A stretch of DNA of 54,948 nucleotides from Planctomycetota bacterium (GCA_025459175.1 JALORC010000035.1:1-54948); one strand, 5' to 3'. Positions 34,629-43,514 are shown, numbered from the stretch's first letter. Translations and numbers: made by a program. The notes: generated by a model from the letters alone, not told the origin.

Positions 34629-35198
34629 ATGAGGTCCGGACCGCTCTTGCTCTGCATCCTGTTCGCCGGCTGCGGCACCACCGCGGCCGACACGCGGCGG
34701 ATCCGCCCCACGCAGTGGGCGCAGCCGGTGCTGGGCAGCGAAGTGCGCAACTGGCATCGCGTCACGCCGGACCTGTATCGCTGCGCCCAGCCGGACGGCG
34801 ACGACATGCGCGAGCTCGCCGCGTTCGGCATCCGCTCGGTGGTCAACCTGCGTGAGCACCACAGCGATGCCGACGAGGTCGAGGGCACTGGCCTCGTGTT
34901 GATCGAACACCGCCTCGACGCCGGCGACCTCACCTACGCGCAGCTGGTGCAGGCCCTGCGCGATGTGCTGCAGGCGCCGAAGCCCTGCGTCGTGCACTGC
35001 TGGCACGGCGCCGATCGGACCGGTGCGGTGGTGGCCGCGTATCGCATCGCGGTCGACGGCTGGACGCCGGCCGCGGCGCTCGACGAGATGGTCGCCGGTG
35101 GGTTCGGCCACTCGGTCCTCTACGACAACCTGCGCCAGCTGGTCGGTTCGATCGATCCGCAGCGGTTGCGCGCCGACGTCGGGCTGCCCGCGCGCTGA
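34629..35198 (+). CDS. Dual-specificity/tyrosine phosphatase-like lipoprotein
   Basis: The 189-residue product has lipobox LFAGC (Cys15). The phosphatase loop HCWHGADRT gives Cys124 and Arg130 (the C-x5-R signature), and an upstream Asp candidate lies in EHRLDAGD near 100. The fold resembles DSP/SIW14-like phosphatases, which remove phosphate from protein tyrosines, inositol pyrophosphates or lipids. Attachment to the envelope makes an extracytoplasmic substrate likely. Twenty-two bp separate it from the next gene, suggesting co-transcription. Confidence 0.82.
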   Translation: MRSGPLLLCILFAGCGTTAADTRRIRPTQWAQPVLGSEVRNWHRVTPDLYRCAQPDGDDMRELAAFGIRSVVNLREHHSDADEVEGTGLVLIEHRLDAGDLTYAQLVQALRDVLQAPKPCVVHCWHGADRTGAVVAAYRIAVDGWTPAAALDEMVAGGFGHSVLYDNLRQLVGSIDPQRLRADVGLPAR

Positions 35199-35220
35199 GC
35201 GGCTGGGTTAGCTTGCGCAG

Positions 35221-36405
35221 ATGCTGCCGTCGTGCCTTGCCGTGCTGTTCGCCGTCCTGCCCCAGGAGCCGCCGCCGCGCGACCTCGCGGCGCTGCTGCG
35301 CGCCGAGCCGGCGTGTGCGCCGATCCTCGCCGCGGCCGCGACGCATCGGCTGCAGATCCTGCTCGCCGAACCCGTCGTCGACATCGCCGGCCGCATCACG
35401 CTGCGCCGCAGTCATCTCGGCGATCCGAGGCAGTACTTCTATCCCGCCAGCTCGATCAAGCTGTGTGGTGCGATCGCCGCGCTGCAGCACTTGAACGCGC
35501 ACAACCGCACCCACGGTACTGCCCTCGGGCTCGACTCGCCGCTGGTCATCGAGCCGCGCTTTCCGGGCGACATCAGGATCGCCGCCGATGCGAGCGAGGT
35601 CGATCGCGGCGTGCTGACGGTCGGGCACGCGCTGCGCAAGCTGCTGCTGGTCAGCGACAACGCCGCCTACAACCACTGCTTCGACCTGTGTGGTCAGGAC
35701 GGAGTGAATCGGCGCATGTGGGAGGCCGGGGTCGCTTCGGCGCGTTCGTGGCACCGGCTCAGTGAAGCTCGCACCGATGCAGAGCATGGCGTCACGCGGG
35801 CAGTGCGGGTCGGCGAGGTTCTGTTCCCCGCTCGCGATGCCGCGGTGGTGCTGACGAACGACGCGTTCACCGAGCTCGAGGTCGGCACCGCCTGGCTGGA
35901 CGGCGGCAAGCGCATCGACGTCCCGATGTCGTTCGCGCGCAAGAACGCGATCGCGCTGCAGGACCTGCAGGACGTGCTGGTCGAGGTCGTGCGGCCCGAG
36001 ATCGACACCGACAAGCGCGGCTTCCCCGAGCTCACCATCGGCCAGCGTGCGTTCCTCGTGCAGGCGCTCGGCGAACTGCCGCGCGAATCGCGCAACCCTC
36101 GCTACGACCCGGCCACGACGCCCGATCACCACTGCAAGTTCGTGTTGCGCGGCGTGCGGCGCGTGGTGCCGGCCGAGCACGTGCGCGTGTTCGACAAGAT
36201 CGGTCGCGCCTACGGCTTCTCGATCGAGAACGCGTGGATCGAGGACACCCGCACCGGGGCCGGCTGCTTCCTCGCGATCGTGCTCTACACCAATCCCGAC
36301 GGCGTGCTCAACGACGATCGCTACGGCTACGAGGAGATCGCCGACCCGTTCCTCGACGCGGTCGGCGAAGTGGTCGCGCGCGCGGTGTTCGGCGCGCGCC
36401 GCTGA
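35221..36405 (+). CDS. Exported class A beta-lactamase-like serine hydrolase
   Basis: The 394-residue product has a short signal peptide. A penicillin-recognising enzyme core has SxxK as SSIK (Ser77-Lys80 in FYPASSIKL), SDN in LLVSDNAAYN, and an altered KTG box reading DKIG in VRVFDKIGRAYGF. The layout fits the Beta-lactamase2 family. The changed KTG and the size (about 100 residues over class A enzymes) suggest a peptidase or esterase rather than antibiotic resistance. Its stop abuts the convergent thioredoxin-fold gene with no bases between them. Confidence 0.75.
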   Translation: MLPSCLAVLFAVLPQEPPPRDLAALLRAEPACAPILAAAATHRLQILLAEPVVDIAGRITLRRSHLGDPRQYFYPASSIKLCGAIAALQHLNAHNRTHGTALGLDSPLVIEPRFPGDIRIAADASEVDRGVLTVGHALRKLLLVSDNAAYNHCFDLCGQDGVNRRMWEAGVASARSWHRLSEARTDAEHGVTRAVRVGEVLFPARDAAVVLTNDAFTELEVGTAWLDGGKRIDVPMSFARKNAIALQDLQDVLVEVVRPEIDTDKRGFPELTIGQRAFLVQALGELPRESRNPRYDPATTPDHHCKFVLRGVRRVVPAEHVRVFDKIGRAYGFSIENAWIEDTRTGAGCFLAIVLYTNPDGVLNDDRYGYEEIADPFLDAVGEVVARAVFGARR

Positions 36406-37458
36406 TCACTTCTTCTTCTTGCGATGTGTGGGGCAGGCGGCGCCGCCGGCCTTGCAGTAGCCGCAGGTGGCGTCGAAGCCGAGCTTGCCGTCCTTCTCGT
36501 AGGCCTTGACCATCACCGCGGCCTCCTTGCCGGCCTTGGTCGGGGCGAACTGCTGCGCGAGCTCCTTCAGGATCGCGTAGGCGGCGTCGTACTCGAACGT
36601 CGTTTCCTTGCTGCGCACGATCGCCATCTTCTTGCCGGCCTCGACCTCGCGCTTGTTCTTGCCGTCGGCCATCAGCTTGTCGAGGCGCGCCTTCGCGGCA
36701 TCGGCGCCGGGCACCCCCTGGTAGAAGTCGGCCACCGGTTGCAGTGCGGCCCAGATGCCGTGCAGGTCCTTCTGCGCCTCGGCCTGGTCGGCCGCGGCGC
36801 TGCCTGCGGTCACGAAGGCCTCGTAGCCCTGCATCCAGTCGGTGGCCTGGGCCTTGGCGGCGTCCGAGAGCCCGCCGGCGTCGAGCAGCTGCTTCGCCGT
36901 GCGGTAGGCGGCGCCGAAATCCTTCGAGCGGCGCATCGTGTGCACCGATTCGAGGCCGGGCATCACGATCGCCGGCTTGGCGCCGGTCAGCGCCTTGTCG
37001 AGCTGGGCGCGATCGAGCACCGACGGATGGCCGCGCCACACGACCTTGCCGTCGACACCGACGAGGATCGAGTCCGGCACCCCGTCGAGCTCGTAGGCCT
37101 TGTTGAAGCCGCAGGCGACCGGGCGCTTGACCTCATGAGTCTTGATCCACTTCTCGAGGCTCTCGATCGCCTCGCTGGTGACGGTGATCACCACCAGGCC
37201 CTTGTCGGCGAGCTCGGCGTGCAGTGCGGACAGCTTGCTGACCTCCGGGGTCGTGGCCTTCTGCCGCACGCTGATGAACTCGAGCAGCACCACCGAACCG
37301 CGCAGCTCACTGAGCTTCTTGTCGGCGATGTCGCCGAAGTTCCAGGTCTTGGTCCACTCGAGCTCGGGTGCGTCGGCGCCGACCTTCTGGGCGGCGAGCG
37401 GAGCGAGCAACGAGGTCAGCAGGCCGAGCGACACGAGGCGGGGCGAACGCATTCCCAT
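36406..37458 (-). CDS. Exported thioredoxin-fold protein lacking the CxxC site
   Basis: The 350-residue product has a signal peptide (about 1-23, ending AAQ) and a TlpA-like fold with LRGSVVLLEF and GVPDSILVGVDGKVVWRGHP. The active-site region reads VRQKATTPEV, so the positions equal to CxxC are Gln66 and Thr69. The middle is helical (about 170-320), and the tail carries CGYC-x6-CPTH (Cys332, 335, 342, His345), a possible zinc ribbon. It is a paralogue of the next gene upstream. Redox activity through the usual site is not possible; a structural or metal-linked role is inferred. Confidence 0.75.
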   Translation of the reverse strand: MGMRSPRLVSLGLLTSLLAPLAAQKVGADAPELEWTKTWNFGDIADKKLSELRGSVVLLEFISVRQKATTPEVSKLSALHAELADKGLVVITVTSEAIESLEKWIKTHEVKRPVACGFNKAYELDGVPDSILVGVDGKVVWRGHPSVLDRAQLDKALTGAKPAIVMPGLESVHTMRRSKDFGAAYRTAKQLLDAGGLSDAAKAQATDWMQGYEAFVTAGSAAADQAEAQKDLHGIWAALQPVADFYQGVPGADAAKARLDKLMADGKNKREVEAGKKMAIVRSKETTFEYDAAYAILKELAQQFAPTKAGKEAAVMVKAYEKDGKLGFDATCGYCKAGGAACPTHRKKKK

Positions 37459-37508
37459 CGCTGCAGGATAGCGGGCCCCGGTGGCAGCGGAACCCCGGCC
37501 TCGATGGA

Positions 37509-38552
37509 TCATCTGCCGCGGCGACGGTGCTCCGCGCACGCTGCGCCCGTGACCTTGCAGCGGTCGCAGCCATGGCGGTAGCCGAGCTTGCCTTCGCGTT
37601 GGTAGGTCGCACGCCGCTCCGCCGCGTGCTTGCCGGCCCGGGTCGTGGCAAAGCGCTGCACCACTTCCTTGCAGGTTGCGTCGGCACCGTCGAAGTCGAG
37701 TCGATCCTCCTTCGCGAGCGCCTCGGCATAGAGTCGCCCGGCCTCGACCTCGCGTCGTCGGCGGCCGTCGGCCAGCACTTCCTGCAGACGCGCCTTGGCC
37801 CGGTCGGCTCCGGGGATACCGACATGCCAATCGGCGATCGGTTGCAGAGCGGCCCAGGCTGCGTACGGGTCCTGTTCGACCGTGGCCTCCGCAGCGGTCT
37901 GCATGGCGGCTGCGATCGTGGTCTCGTAGTCGCGCAGCCAGCGTTCGGCCTGGGCCTTGGCGCGCGGCGTGATACCGGGCTCCACCAGCAGCTGCTGCAG
38001 GGCGCGGAACGCATCGCCGTGGGCGTTCTTGCGCCGCAGTTCGTGCACGGCCTCGAGGCCGGGTGCAACGTGCGCCGGTCGCGCGCCCTGCAGCGCCTGG
38101 TCGATGGTCGCGTCGTCGAGGTGATAGGGGCGACCGCGCCACACGATCTTGCCCTGCGGGTCGACCAGGATCGCGTCGGGCACGGAAGTCAGTGCATAGG
38201 CCCGGACGTCGCCGATCGCGATCGGGCAGCGCACGTGGTGGCGTTCCAGGTAGGGCTCGACCACCGTCGGTGGCTCCGGGGTGATGCCGATCACCACCAG
38301 GCCGCGGTCGACGCGCGTCGCGTGCAGGTGATTGAGGTGCGGCACTTCGCTGCGGCAATACTCGCAATGGCTGCCCCAGAACTCGACCAGCACGGCGCTG
38401 CCGCGCAGCTCCGTCAGCGAGCGCGCCTCGATCTCCCCGAAGTTGTGGCGGTGGTCGAAGACCAGCTCCGGGGCAATCGTGCCGACCGATTGTGCAGCGA
38501 CCGGCAGCAGCAGCGAGGACAACGCGAGCGAGAGCGTGGCTGGTCTCGGCAT
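37509..38552 (-). CDS. Exported thioredoxin-fold (TlpA-like) protein with CEYC
   Basis: The 347-residue product has a signal peptide (about 1-21) and a thioredoxin fold with a normal motif WGSHCEYCR (Cys63, Cys66), VPDAILVDPQGKIVWRG, then a helical region. The tail CDRC-x6-CAEH (Cys329, 332, 339, His342) matches that of its paralogue downstream. The spacing to both neighbours is 50 bp, so the three minus-strand genes are probably one operon. The likely job is disulfide reduction or exchange outside the cytoplasm. Confidence 0.8.
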   Translation of the reverse strand: MPRPATLSLALSSLLLPVAAQSVGTIAPELVFDHRHNFGEIEARSLTELRGSAVLVEFWGSHCEYCRSEVPHLNHLHATRVDRGLVVIGITPEPPTVVEPYLERHHVRCPIAIGDVRAYALTSVPDAILVDPQGKIVWRGRPYHLDDATIDQALQGARPAHVAPGLEAVHELRRKNAHGDAFRALQQLLVEPGITPRAKAQAERWLRDYETTIAAAMQTAAEATVEQDPYAAWAALQPIADWHVGIPGADRAKARLQEVLADGRRRREVEAGRLYAEALAKEDRLDFDGADATCKEVVQRFATTRAGKHAAERRATYQREGKLGYRHGCDRCKVTGAACAEHRRRGR

Positions 38553-38602
38553 GGCCGGATCGTAGCGGCCCGTGTCGGGTCCGGCTCGATGTGCCGGCGC
38601 GG

Positions 38603-38827
38603 TCAGCCGCGTCGGTTCGCGTCGTTCGGCGCCGTGCCCTGGCCGAGACCGAGCAGCACCGCATCGAGCTGCTGTTCGACCGCGGCAGCTTCCGCGGTCT
38701 TGGCGGCGAAGCCCTGGATGTCACCGTTGCGCTGCAGATCGCGCGCTTGCTCGAGCAGCTGCAGGTGCAGGCGTTCGAGACGCCGTTGCTCGTTGACCAC
38801 TTTCCGCCGGCGCAACCATGCAAACAT
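38603..38827 (-). CDS. Small coiled-coil protein, DUF6435/Lacal_2735-like
   Basis: The 74-residue product begins MFAWLRRRK, followed by one long helix (about residues 12-62) with QRNGDIQGFAAKTAEA in the middle. The short length, the MFxW(F)-basic start and the RNGDI block resemble DUF6435/Lacal_2735-type small proteins, whose function is unknown. It is the first gene of the minus-strand thioredoxin-fold cluster and diverges from the SDR gene. Confidence 0.55.
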   Translation of the reverse strand: MFAWLRRRKVVNEQRRLERLHLQLLEQARDLQRNGDIQGFAAKTAEAAAVEQQLDAVLLGLGQGTAPNDANRRG

Positions 38828-38904
38828 GACGCGCAGTTCGCGGGCACCGGCTGCGCGGATGCGGCATCGTGCATCCCGGGTCCGTGCGCAGCGAACTGCG
38901 CCGC

Positions 38905-39648
38905 ATGAACGACCTCGCGGCCGCCGGCAACTTCGTGATCCTCGGTGCCACCGGCGCCGTGGGCAGCAAGCTCGCGGCGGACCTGCACGCCCGTGGCGCC
39001 AGGCTGGTGCTGCTGGCGCGCGATGCCGATCGCCTCGCCGCGCTCGCCGAGCCCCTCGGCGCCAGGACCGCGCTGCTGCCGGCACTCGACCCGGCCGCGG
39101 TGAAGGCCATGCTGCTGGCTGCTTGCGCCGGCGAACCGGTCGGCGGCATCGCCCACTGCGTCGGGTCGCTGTTCCTGAAGCCGGCCCATCGCACTACCCC
39201 AGCCGAGTGGGACGAGGTGCTGCAGACCAATCTGTCGTCGGCGTTCGGCGTCACGATGGCGCTGCCGGAACTGATGCCCGCGGGCGGCGCGGTGGTGTTC
39301 TGCAGTTCGGTCGCGGCGCTGCTTGGGCTCGCCAATCACGAAGCGATCGCGGCGGCCAAGGCCGGCTTGATCGGGCTCGCGCGCTCGGCTGCGGCGAGCC
39401 ACGCGCGGCGCGGCATCCGCTGTCACTGCGTGGCACCGGCGCTGGTCGACAGTCGGATGACCGCGGCGATGCTCGAGCGCGCGGGCATGCGCGAGGCGGC
39501 TGCCAAGCAGAACCCTTCGGGCCGCATCGGCACGCCGGCCGACGTCGCGCGCGCGATCGCCTTCCTGCTGGACCCCGAGAACTCGTGGCTGAACGGCCAG
39601 GTGCTCGGGGTCGACGGCGGCTACGGGGTCGTGCGCCCGCTCGCCTGA
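38905..39648 (+). CDS. Short-chain dehydrogenase/reductase without the catalytic Tyr
   Basis: The 247-residue Rossmann protein has a cofactor loop ILGATGAVGSKLA (near 13-25), a conserved Ser in FCSSVAALLG, and a C-terminal VLGVDGGYG typical of SDRs. In the usual Tyr-x3-Lys box the sequence is HEAIAAAK, so the Tyr position is Ile while Lys remains. The NAG motif is also absent. It may have lost oxidoreductase activity or use another acid. An ATG 12 codons upstream is possible, but 38905 fits the fold better. Confidence 0.8.
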   Translation: MNDLAAAGNFVILGATGAVGSKLAADLHARGARLVLLARDADRLAALAEPLGARTALLPALDPAAVKAMLLAACAGEPVGGIAHCVGSLFLKPAHRTTPAEWDEVLQTNLSSAFGVTMALPELMPAGGAVVFCSSVAALLGLANHEAIAAAKAGLIGLARSAAASHARRGIRCHCVAPALVDSRMTAAMLERAGMREAAAKQNPSGRIGTPADVARAIAFLLDPENSWLNGQVLGVDGGYGVVRPLA

Positions 39649-39691
39649 ACCCGGGCTTGCGCGCGCGCCGCCCGGCTCGTTCGCTGTGGCG

Positions 39692-40207
39692 ATGCAGCGC
39701 CCCGGACCCGGTGATCACCCGAGCTTCTTCCAGTCCTACATCGATCGGGTCCCCGAGGGCGATCTGTTGACGCATCTCGAGCGACAAGGTCGCGCCGTCT
39801 GCGAACTGCTGGCAGGTATCGGCGAGGCCAAGGGTGCCTCCGCGTATGCACCGGGCAAGTGGACCGTGAAGCGGGTGCTGCAGCATGTCGTCGACGGCGA
39901 GCGGCTGTTCTGCTACCGCGCGCTGTGCATCGCCCGTGGCGAGACCGGTCCGCTGCCCGGCTTCGACGAGAACCTCTACGCCGCCAATGACGGCACCCCG
40001 GGCCTGCTGCTCAGCGACGTGGTCGCCGAGTTCGCGGCGGTGCGAGTCGCCTCGATCCTGTTGTTCCGCGGCCTCGATGGCGCGGCCTGGGTGCGGCGCG
40101 GGGTCGCCAACGGCCAGGCCGTCGCCGTGCGGTCGCTGCCATGGATCCTCGCCGGCCACGAATTGCATCACCTGGCCGTGCTGCGGGAGCGTTACGGCGT
40201 CGGCTGA
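39692..40207 (+). CDS. DinB-like metal-binding protein
   Basis: The 171-residue four-helix bundle is of DinB/YfiT type. It shows KWTVKRVLQHVVDGERLF with the first His, and AGHELHHLAVLRERY with the other two (His-x3-His), the usual metal triad. These proteins include thiol-dependent transferases (mycothiol or bacillithiol) and stress proteins of unknown activity. A GTG two codons upstream is an alternative start. The gene follows the SDR on the same strand by 43 bp. Confidence 0.8.
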   Translation: MQRPGPGDHPSFFQSYIDRVPEGDLLTHLERQGRAVCELLAGIGEAKGASAYAPGKWTVKRVLQHVVDGERLFCYRALCIARGETGPLPGFDENLYAANDGTPGLLLSDVVAEFAAVRVASILLFRGLDGAAWVRRGVANGQAVAVRSLPWILAGHELHHLAVLRERYGVG

Positions 40208-40342
40208 GCCGGCGTTCGCCGCAGGGCGCGCGCCAGCGGCACGCGGAATGACGGCTGGACGCAAGCGGCATCGGCGATGCTGCAAGCTGACCCCGGGACG
40301 CTTGTCGCCTGCTGCGGCCTCGGTATCGTCCTACGGCCCGTC

Positions 40343-41539
40343 ATGACTCGTCTCGCATCCTTGCTCCTGGTGCTCTGCGCCACGGGATCGTTGTCAGCTC
40401 AGGCTGCCTCCCCCGTCGGCAGTCTGCTCGTGGCATGGCCCAATCCGGTCGGCGTGGGATCGCCCGTGCTCGATGCAATGGTGCACTACCCGGCGATGGC
40501 CACGGGCTACGCCGCACCGGTGCGGCCACGGGCCGGCGGCTATCCGGTGGTCGTGTTCCTGCACGGCTATGACAAGATCGGGCTCGACTACAATGAACTC
40601 GGCATCGGTTGGGCCGCGGCGGGCTTCGCGGTCGTGATGCTCAACACCGCTCGCGTCGACCTGACGTTGCTGTCCCTGGATGCGCAGGCGATGCCGGCCG
40701 CGATCTCGGCGGCGAACGTCGAGCCGACTTCGCCATTGGCCGGGATGTTCGCGACGCTGCGCATCGGCCTGGCCGGCCACTCGATGGGTGGTGCGGCGTG
40801 CGCGATGGCGCAGGCCGGCAGTGCGGTCTATCGGGCGTGCCTCGCGTTGTCGCCCGTGGACGTCGGGCTCGCCGGGCCATATGCCGGGCAGGTCACCGTA
40901 CCGTTCGGCATCGTCGTCGGTCAGGGCGACTTCGTCACCTCGCTGCAGGCCCATGCGTTGCCGTACTTCAACAGCCTCGGCACTGCGGACGGCCTGAAGT
41001 TCATCTACCTGATGAACCAGGACTGCTCGCACTCGAACATCGCCGGGCTGGACCAGGTTCCGTCGGCCGAAGTGTTCCCGCGTGTCATCGACCTCGGCAT
41101 CGGCTTCTTCCGCCATTTCCTCGGCGAGGATCCGCTGGCGATGGATCGCTGCATCGGTGATGTCGCGCAGGCCGAGCCGCGCATGGTCTCGATCACGCAG
41201 CGGGTTGCGGAGCCACAGATCTGGATCTCCGATCCGCTGCGGATCGGCGACCGAACGCGCATCTCGGTCGCGTGCGAGCCGGGCTTCGGCGGGGTCCTGG
41301 TCGCGCTGGATCGCGGCCCCGGCCTGTCGACGCCATTCGGCACCCTGCTGCTCGATCCGGCCTCGACATCCTTGCTGAGTGTCGGCATCGCGTCCGCCGG
41401 GTCCCGCGTCGACACCATGCTCCAGGTGCCTGCCGACCCTGACCTGATCGGCTTCTCGGTTTCGTTCCAGGCGCTCGGCGACCTGGTCACGAGCCCGGTC
41501 GCGTTCGGCTCCGCGATCACGCTCGAAGTCGGATCGTAG
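40343..41539 (+). CDS. Secreted alpha/beta hydrolase (cutinase/dienelactone-hydrolase-like)
   Basis: The 398-residue product has a signal peptide (about 1-22). The hydrolase core has the oxyanion block VVVFLHGYDK, nucleophile Ser147 in GLAGHSMGGAA, a likely acid near VVGQGDF, and a likely catalytic His in NQDCSHSNIAG. The GHSMGG motif and size resemble PETase-like cutinases and related lipases. The last 110 residues form a beta domain of unknown type that may anchor or bind polymer. There is no operon partner. Confidence 0.75.
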   Translation: MTRLASLLLVLCATGSLSAQAASPVGSLLVAWPNPVGVGSPVLDAMVHYPAMATGYAAPVRPRAGGYPVVVFLHGYDKIGLDYNELGIGWAAAGFAVVMLNTARVDLTLLSLDAQAMPAAISAANVEPTSPLAGMFATLRIGLAGHSMGGAACAMAQAGSAVYRACLALSPVDVGLAGPYAGQVTVPFGIVVGQGDFVTSLQAHALPYFNSLGTADGLKFIYLMNQDCSHSNIAGLDQVPSAEVFPRVIDLGIGFFRHFLGEDPLAMDRCIGDVAQAEPRMVSITQRVAEPQIWISDPLRIGDRTRISVACEPGFGGVLVALDRGPGLSTPFGTLLLDPASTSLLSVGIASAGSRVDTMLQVPADPDLIGFSVSFQALGDLVTSPVAFGSAITLEVGS

Positions 41540-41541
41540 GT

Positions 41542-41556
41542 CCGGCTTCCCGCCGG
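41542..41556. terminator. Small hairpin between convergent hydrolase and acyltransferase genes
   Basis: CCGGC / GCCGG with loop TTCCC lies between two converging stop codons. The stem is short (5 bp) and has no T-run, so termination is possible but unproven. Confidence 0.3.
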
Positions 41557-41572
41557 GTTGGCGCTCGCCCGT

Positions 41573-42580
41573 TCAGTCGGTGGCGATGCGTCCCGAGGCG
41601 AACAATGCCTGCTTGTCGTGCAGGCCGCGCCAGCCCTCGGCGAGCACGGTGTGGCCCACCGGCGCTCGCAGCGAACTGCCCGGGCCCGCGCACAGCAGCA
41701 CGTCGGGCTGGAACTCGCGCATCGCCGTGCGCACGCAGGCGGTGAAGTCGAACGTCTCCAGCACCTGCGCGTGCGTCGTGTAGTGGAGCAGCTCGCGCGG
41801 ATCGGCCGACCACGGCGAGTGCACATTGCCGAAGCCGTCGATCAGATGGCAGCGCGGCATCGCGACGGGCAGGTCGGCCAGCATGGCCGCGGCCTGTTCG
41901 GAGGTGCTCGTGCACAGCCGGGTGTGGAACGGCCCGTGACCGGCCAGCCGGAACGGGAACTCGCGCTCGCCGATCTTCACCTTCGGCAGGTGCGTCAGCA
42001 GTGCCGTCACCGCGGCCTCGGTGCCGGCCAGGACTTCGTGCCCGCCGAGGTGGATGCTGAAGTCGCAGAACGTCTCCTCGCCGCGATCGCGCAGCGCCTG
42101 GACGACGGCGTGGGTCGCGACCCGCAGCTCGACGTTGAGGCGCCAGTCGTCGTCGACGTTGGTCATCAGCACCTGGCCGCCCTGCACCTGCTTCTGCAGT
42201 GCCGCCATCGTCGCGACGAGGCGCCAGCCGTTGGTGGGGTCGAGCGCGCCGCTGGCCGGCAGCGCCGTGTACCAGCCGAGCGAGTTGCCGGCGACGGCCA
42301 CGATGTCGTAGCGCTCGCGCAGCAGCTCGGCGTGCGCCATGGTGCCGAAGTAGATCAGCTCGGCCGCGTTCTCGCCGTCGAGGTGCAGCCCGGGCCGGAA
42401 CTTCTCGGCGCCGTCGATCTCGCTGAGCGGCTGGCGACCCTGGGAACGGCGCCAGTCGTCGCACGCGGCGAGCGCCTCGGCGACCGGGCCTCTACGCACG
42501 GTGCGGCCGAGGAAGCCCAGTTCGTCCTTGGTGTAGGAACCGCGACCGGGACAGAGCAGGACGGCAGTGGGCTTCTTCAC
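41573..42580 (-). CDS. FabD-like acyltransferase domain protein
   Basis: From GTG 42580 the product is 335 residues. It has the acyltransferase nucleophile elbow as VAGNSLGWYTAL (Ser100; the usual form is GHSLGE), and the catalytic His in AGHGPFHT (His215 or His219). The usual Arg that binds the malonyl carboxylate is not evident by eye. It resembles stand-alone malonyl-CoA:ACP transacylases or polyketide AT domains. No ACP, KS or other fatty-acid gene is near it. The changed elbow and missing partners leave the substrate open. Confidence 0.7.
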   Translation of the reverse strand: MKKPTAVLLCPGRGSYTKDELGFLGRTVRRGPVAEALAACDDWRRSQGRQPLSEIDGAEKFRPGLHLDGENAAELIYFGTMAHAELLRERYDIVAVAGNSLGWYTALPASGALDPTNGWRLVATMAALQKQVQGGQVLMTNVDDDWRLNVELRVATHAVVQALRDRGEETFCDFSIHLGGHEVLAGTEAAVTALLTHLPKVKIGEREFPFRLAGHGPFHTRLCTSTSEQAAAMLADLPVAMPRCHLIDGFGNVHSPWSADPRELLHYTTHAQVLETFDFTACVRTAMREFQPDVLLCAGPGSSLRAPVGHTVLAEGWRGLHDKQALFASGRIATD

Positions 42581-42683
42581 GCGGTGGATCGGCCGGGGGC
42601 GCGCCGGTGCAGCCGGCGACGAGAGGGCGCGGATCCTAGCGACTGCGCCCGCGGCGGCCATGCGCCGTTGGCGGCGGGAACCG

Positions 42684-43514
42684 CTACTTGCGCTTCTGGA
42701 TCTCGGCCAGCACGGTGGCGGCGCCGGTGCCCCGAGGGCCGCCCTGACGCACGTAGCCCTCGAGCTTCTCCTGCAGCGGCGTGCCCATCGGCGAACGGCC
42801 GTCGACGGGGCAACCGCGCTGGACCAGCAGCCGTGCCGCCGCCCAGTTGTCGCAGGCGACGGCGCCCCAGGCGCCGCCATGGCCGTCGCGACTGCGCGCC
42901 TGTGGGTCGGCGCCGCGGTCGAGCAGCAGCTGCAGCACGGCGAGATCGACGGTGATGCCGGTGGCGGCGAACCAGCACGGTCGGCCGAACTGGTCCTGGC
43001 GGTTCGGATCGGCGCCGCGGTCGAGCAGCAGCCGCAGCGGTTCCTGACCGACGTGCCGCACCGCGTAGATCGCCAGCACCAGCGGCAGCTGCTCACCGGG
43101 CTCGTTGGGATCGGCGCCACCGGCCAGCAGCGTGCGCACGGTCGCCAGCTGCCCGGGATCCTTCTCGAGCTCGCGCAGCGCGCGCGTCAGCTCCGTCTCG
43201 CCCCAGATGCCGCCCGGGTTCGAGCTGGCGCTGAACTCGGCGGCGAGGCGGCCGATCACGAGTGCCGCCGCCGGGGCACTGACCAGCGCGAACGCCAGCA
43301 GCCGCAGCCACGGCGACGCGGTGCGTTGGTGCAGCCAGATCGCGGCGGCGAGCATGGCGCCGGGCACCACCAGCAGCATCAGGGTGACCGCCAGCGGCTG
43401 CGTCCTGCTGGACCCGGCCGCGGCCAGACCGAGCACGAACACGAGGCCGATCGCCGCGGCGTCGAGGGCGACGAACAGCCAGAACAGGAGCTTGAGCAGC
43501 ATCGACCGAGTCAT
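42684..43514 (-). CDS. Membrane-anchored ankyrin-repeat protein
   Basis: The 276-residue product has three hydrophobic helices (about 6-32, 40-62 and 70-92) followed by about four ankyrin repeats. The clear units are TLLAGGADPNEPGE, LLLDRGADPNRQDQFGRPCW and LLLDRGADPQARSRDGHGG, with a weaker fourth (LLVQRGCPVDGRS). Ankyrin repeats mediate protein binding. It sits between the acyltransferase and E1 genes on the same strand, with gaps of 103 and 47 bp. The partner is unknown. Confidence 0.75.
   Translation of the reverse strand: MTRSMLLKLLFWLFVALDAAAIGLVFVLGLAAAGSSRTQPLAVTLMLLVVPGAMLAAAIWLHQRTASPWLRLLAFALVSAPAAALVIGRLAAEFSASSNPGGIWGETELTRALRELEKDPGQLATVRTLLAGGADPNEPGEQLPLVLAIYAVRHVGQEPLRLLLDRGADPNRQDQFGRPCWFAATGITVDLAVLQLLLDRGADPQARSRDGHGGAWGAVACDNWAAARLLVQRGCPVDGRSPMGTPLQEKLEGYVRQGGPRGTGAATVLAEIQKRK

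Noticed and set aside
36406..39426. A 1006-residue minus-strand frame
   Set aside because: It only extends the thioredoxin-fold gene upstream through the antisense of other genes; the signal peptide start at 37458 is convincing.
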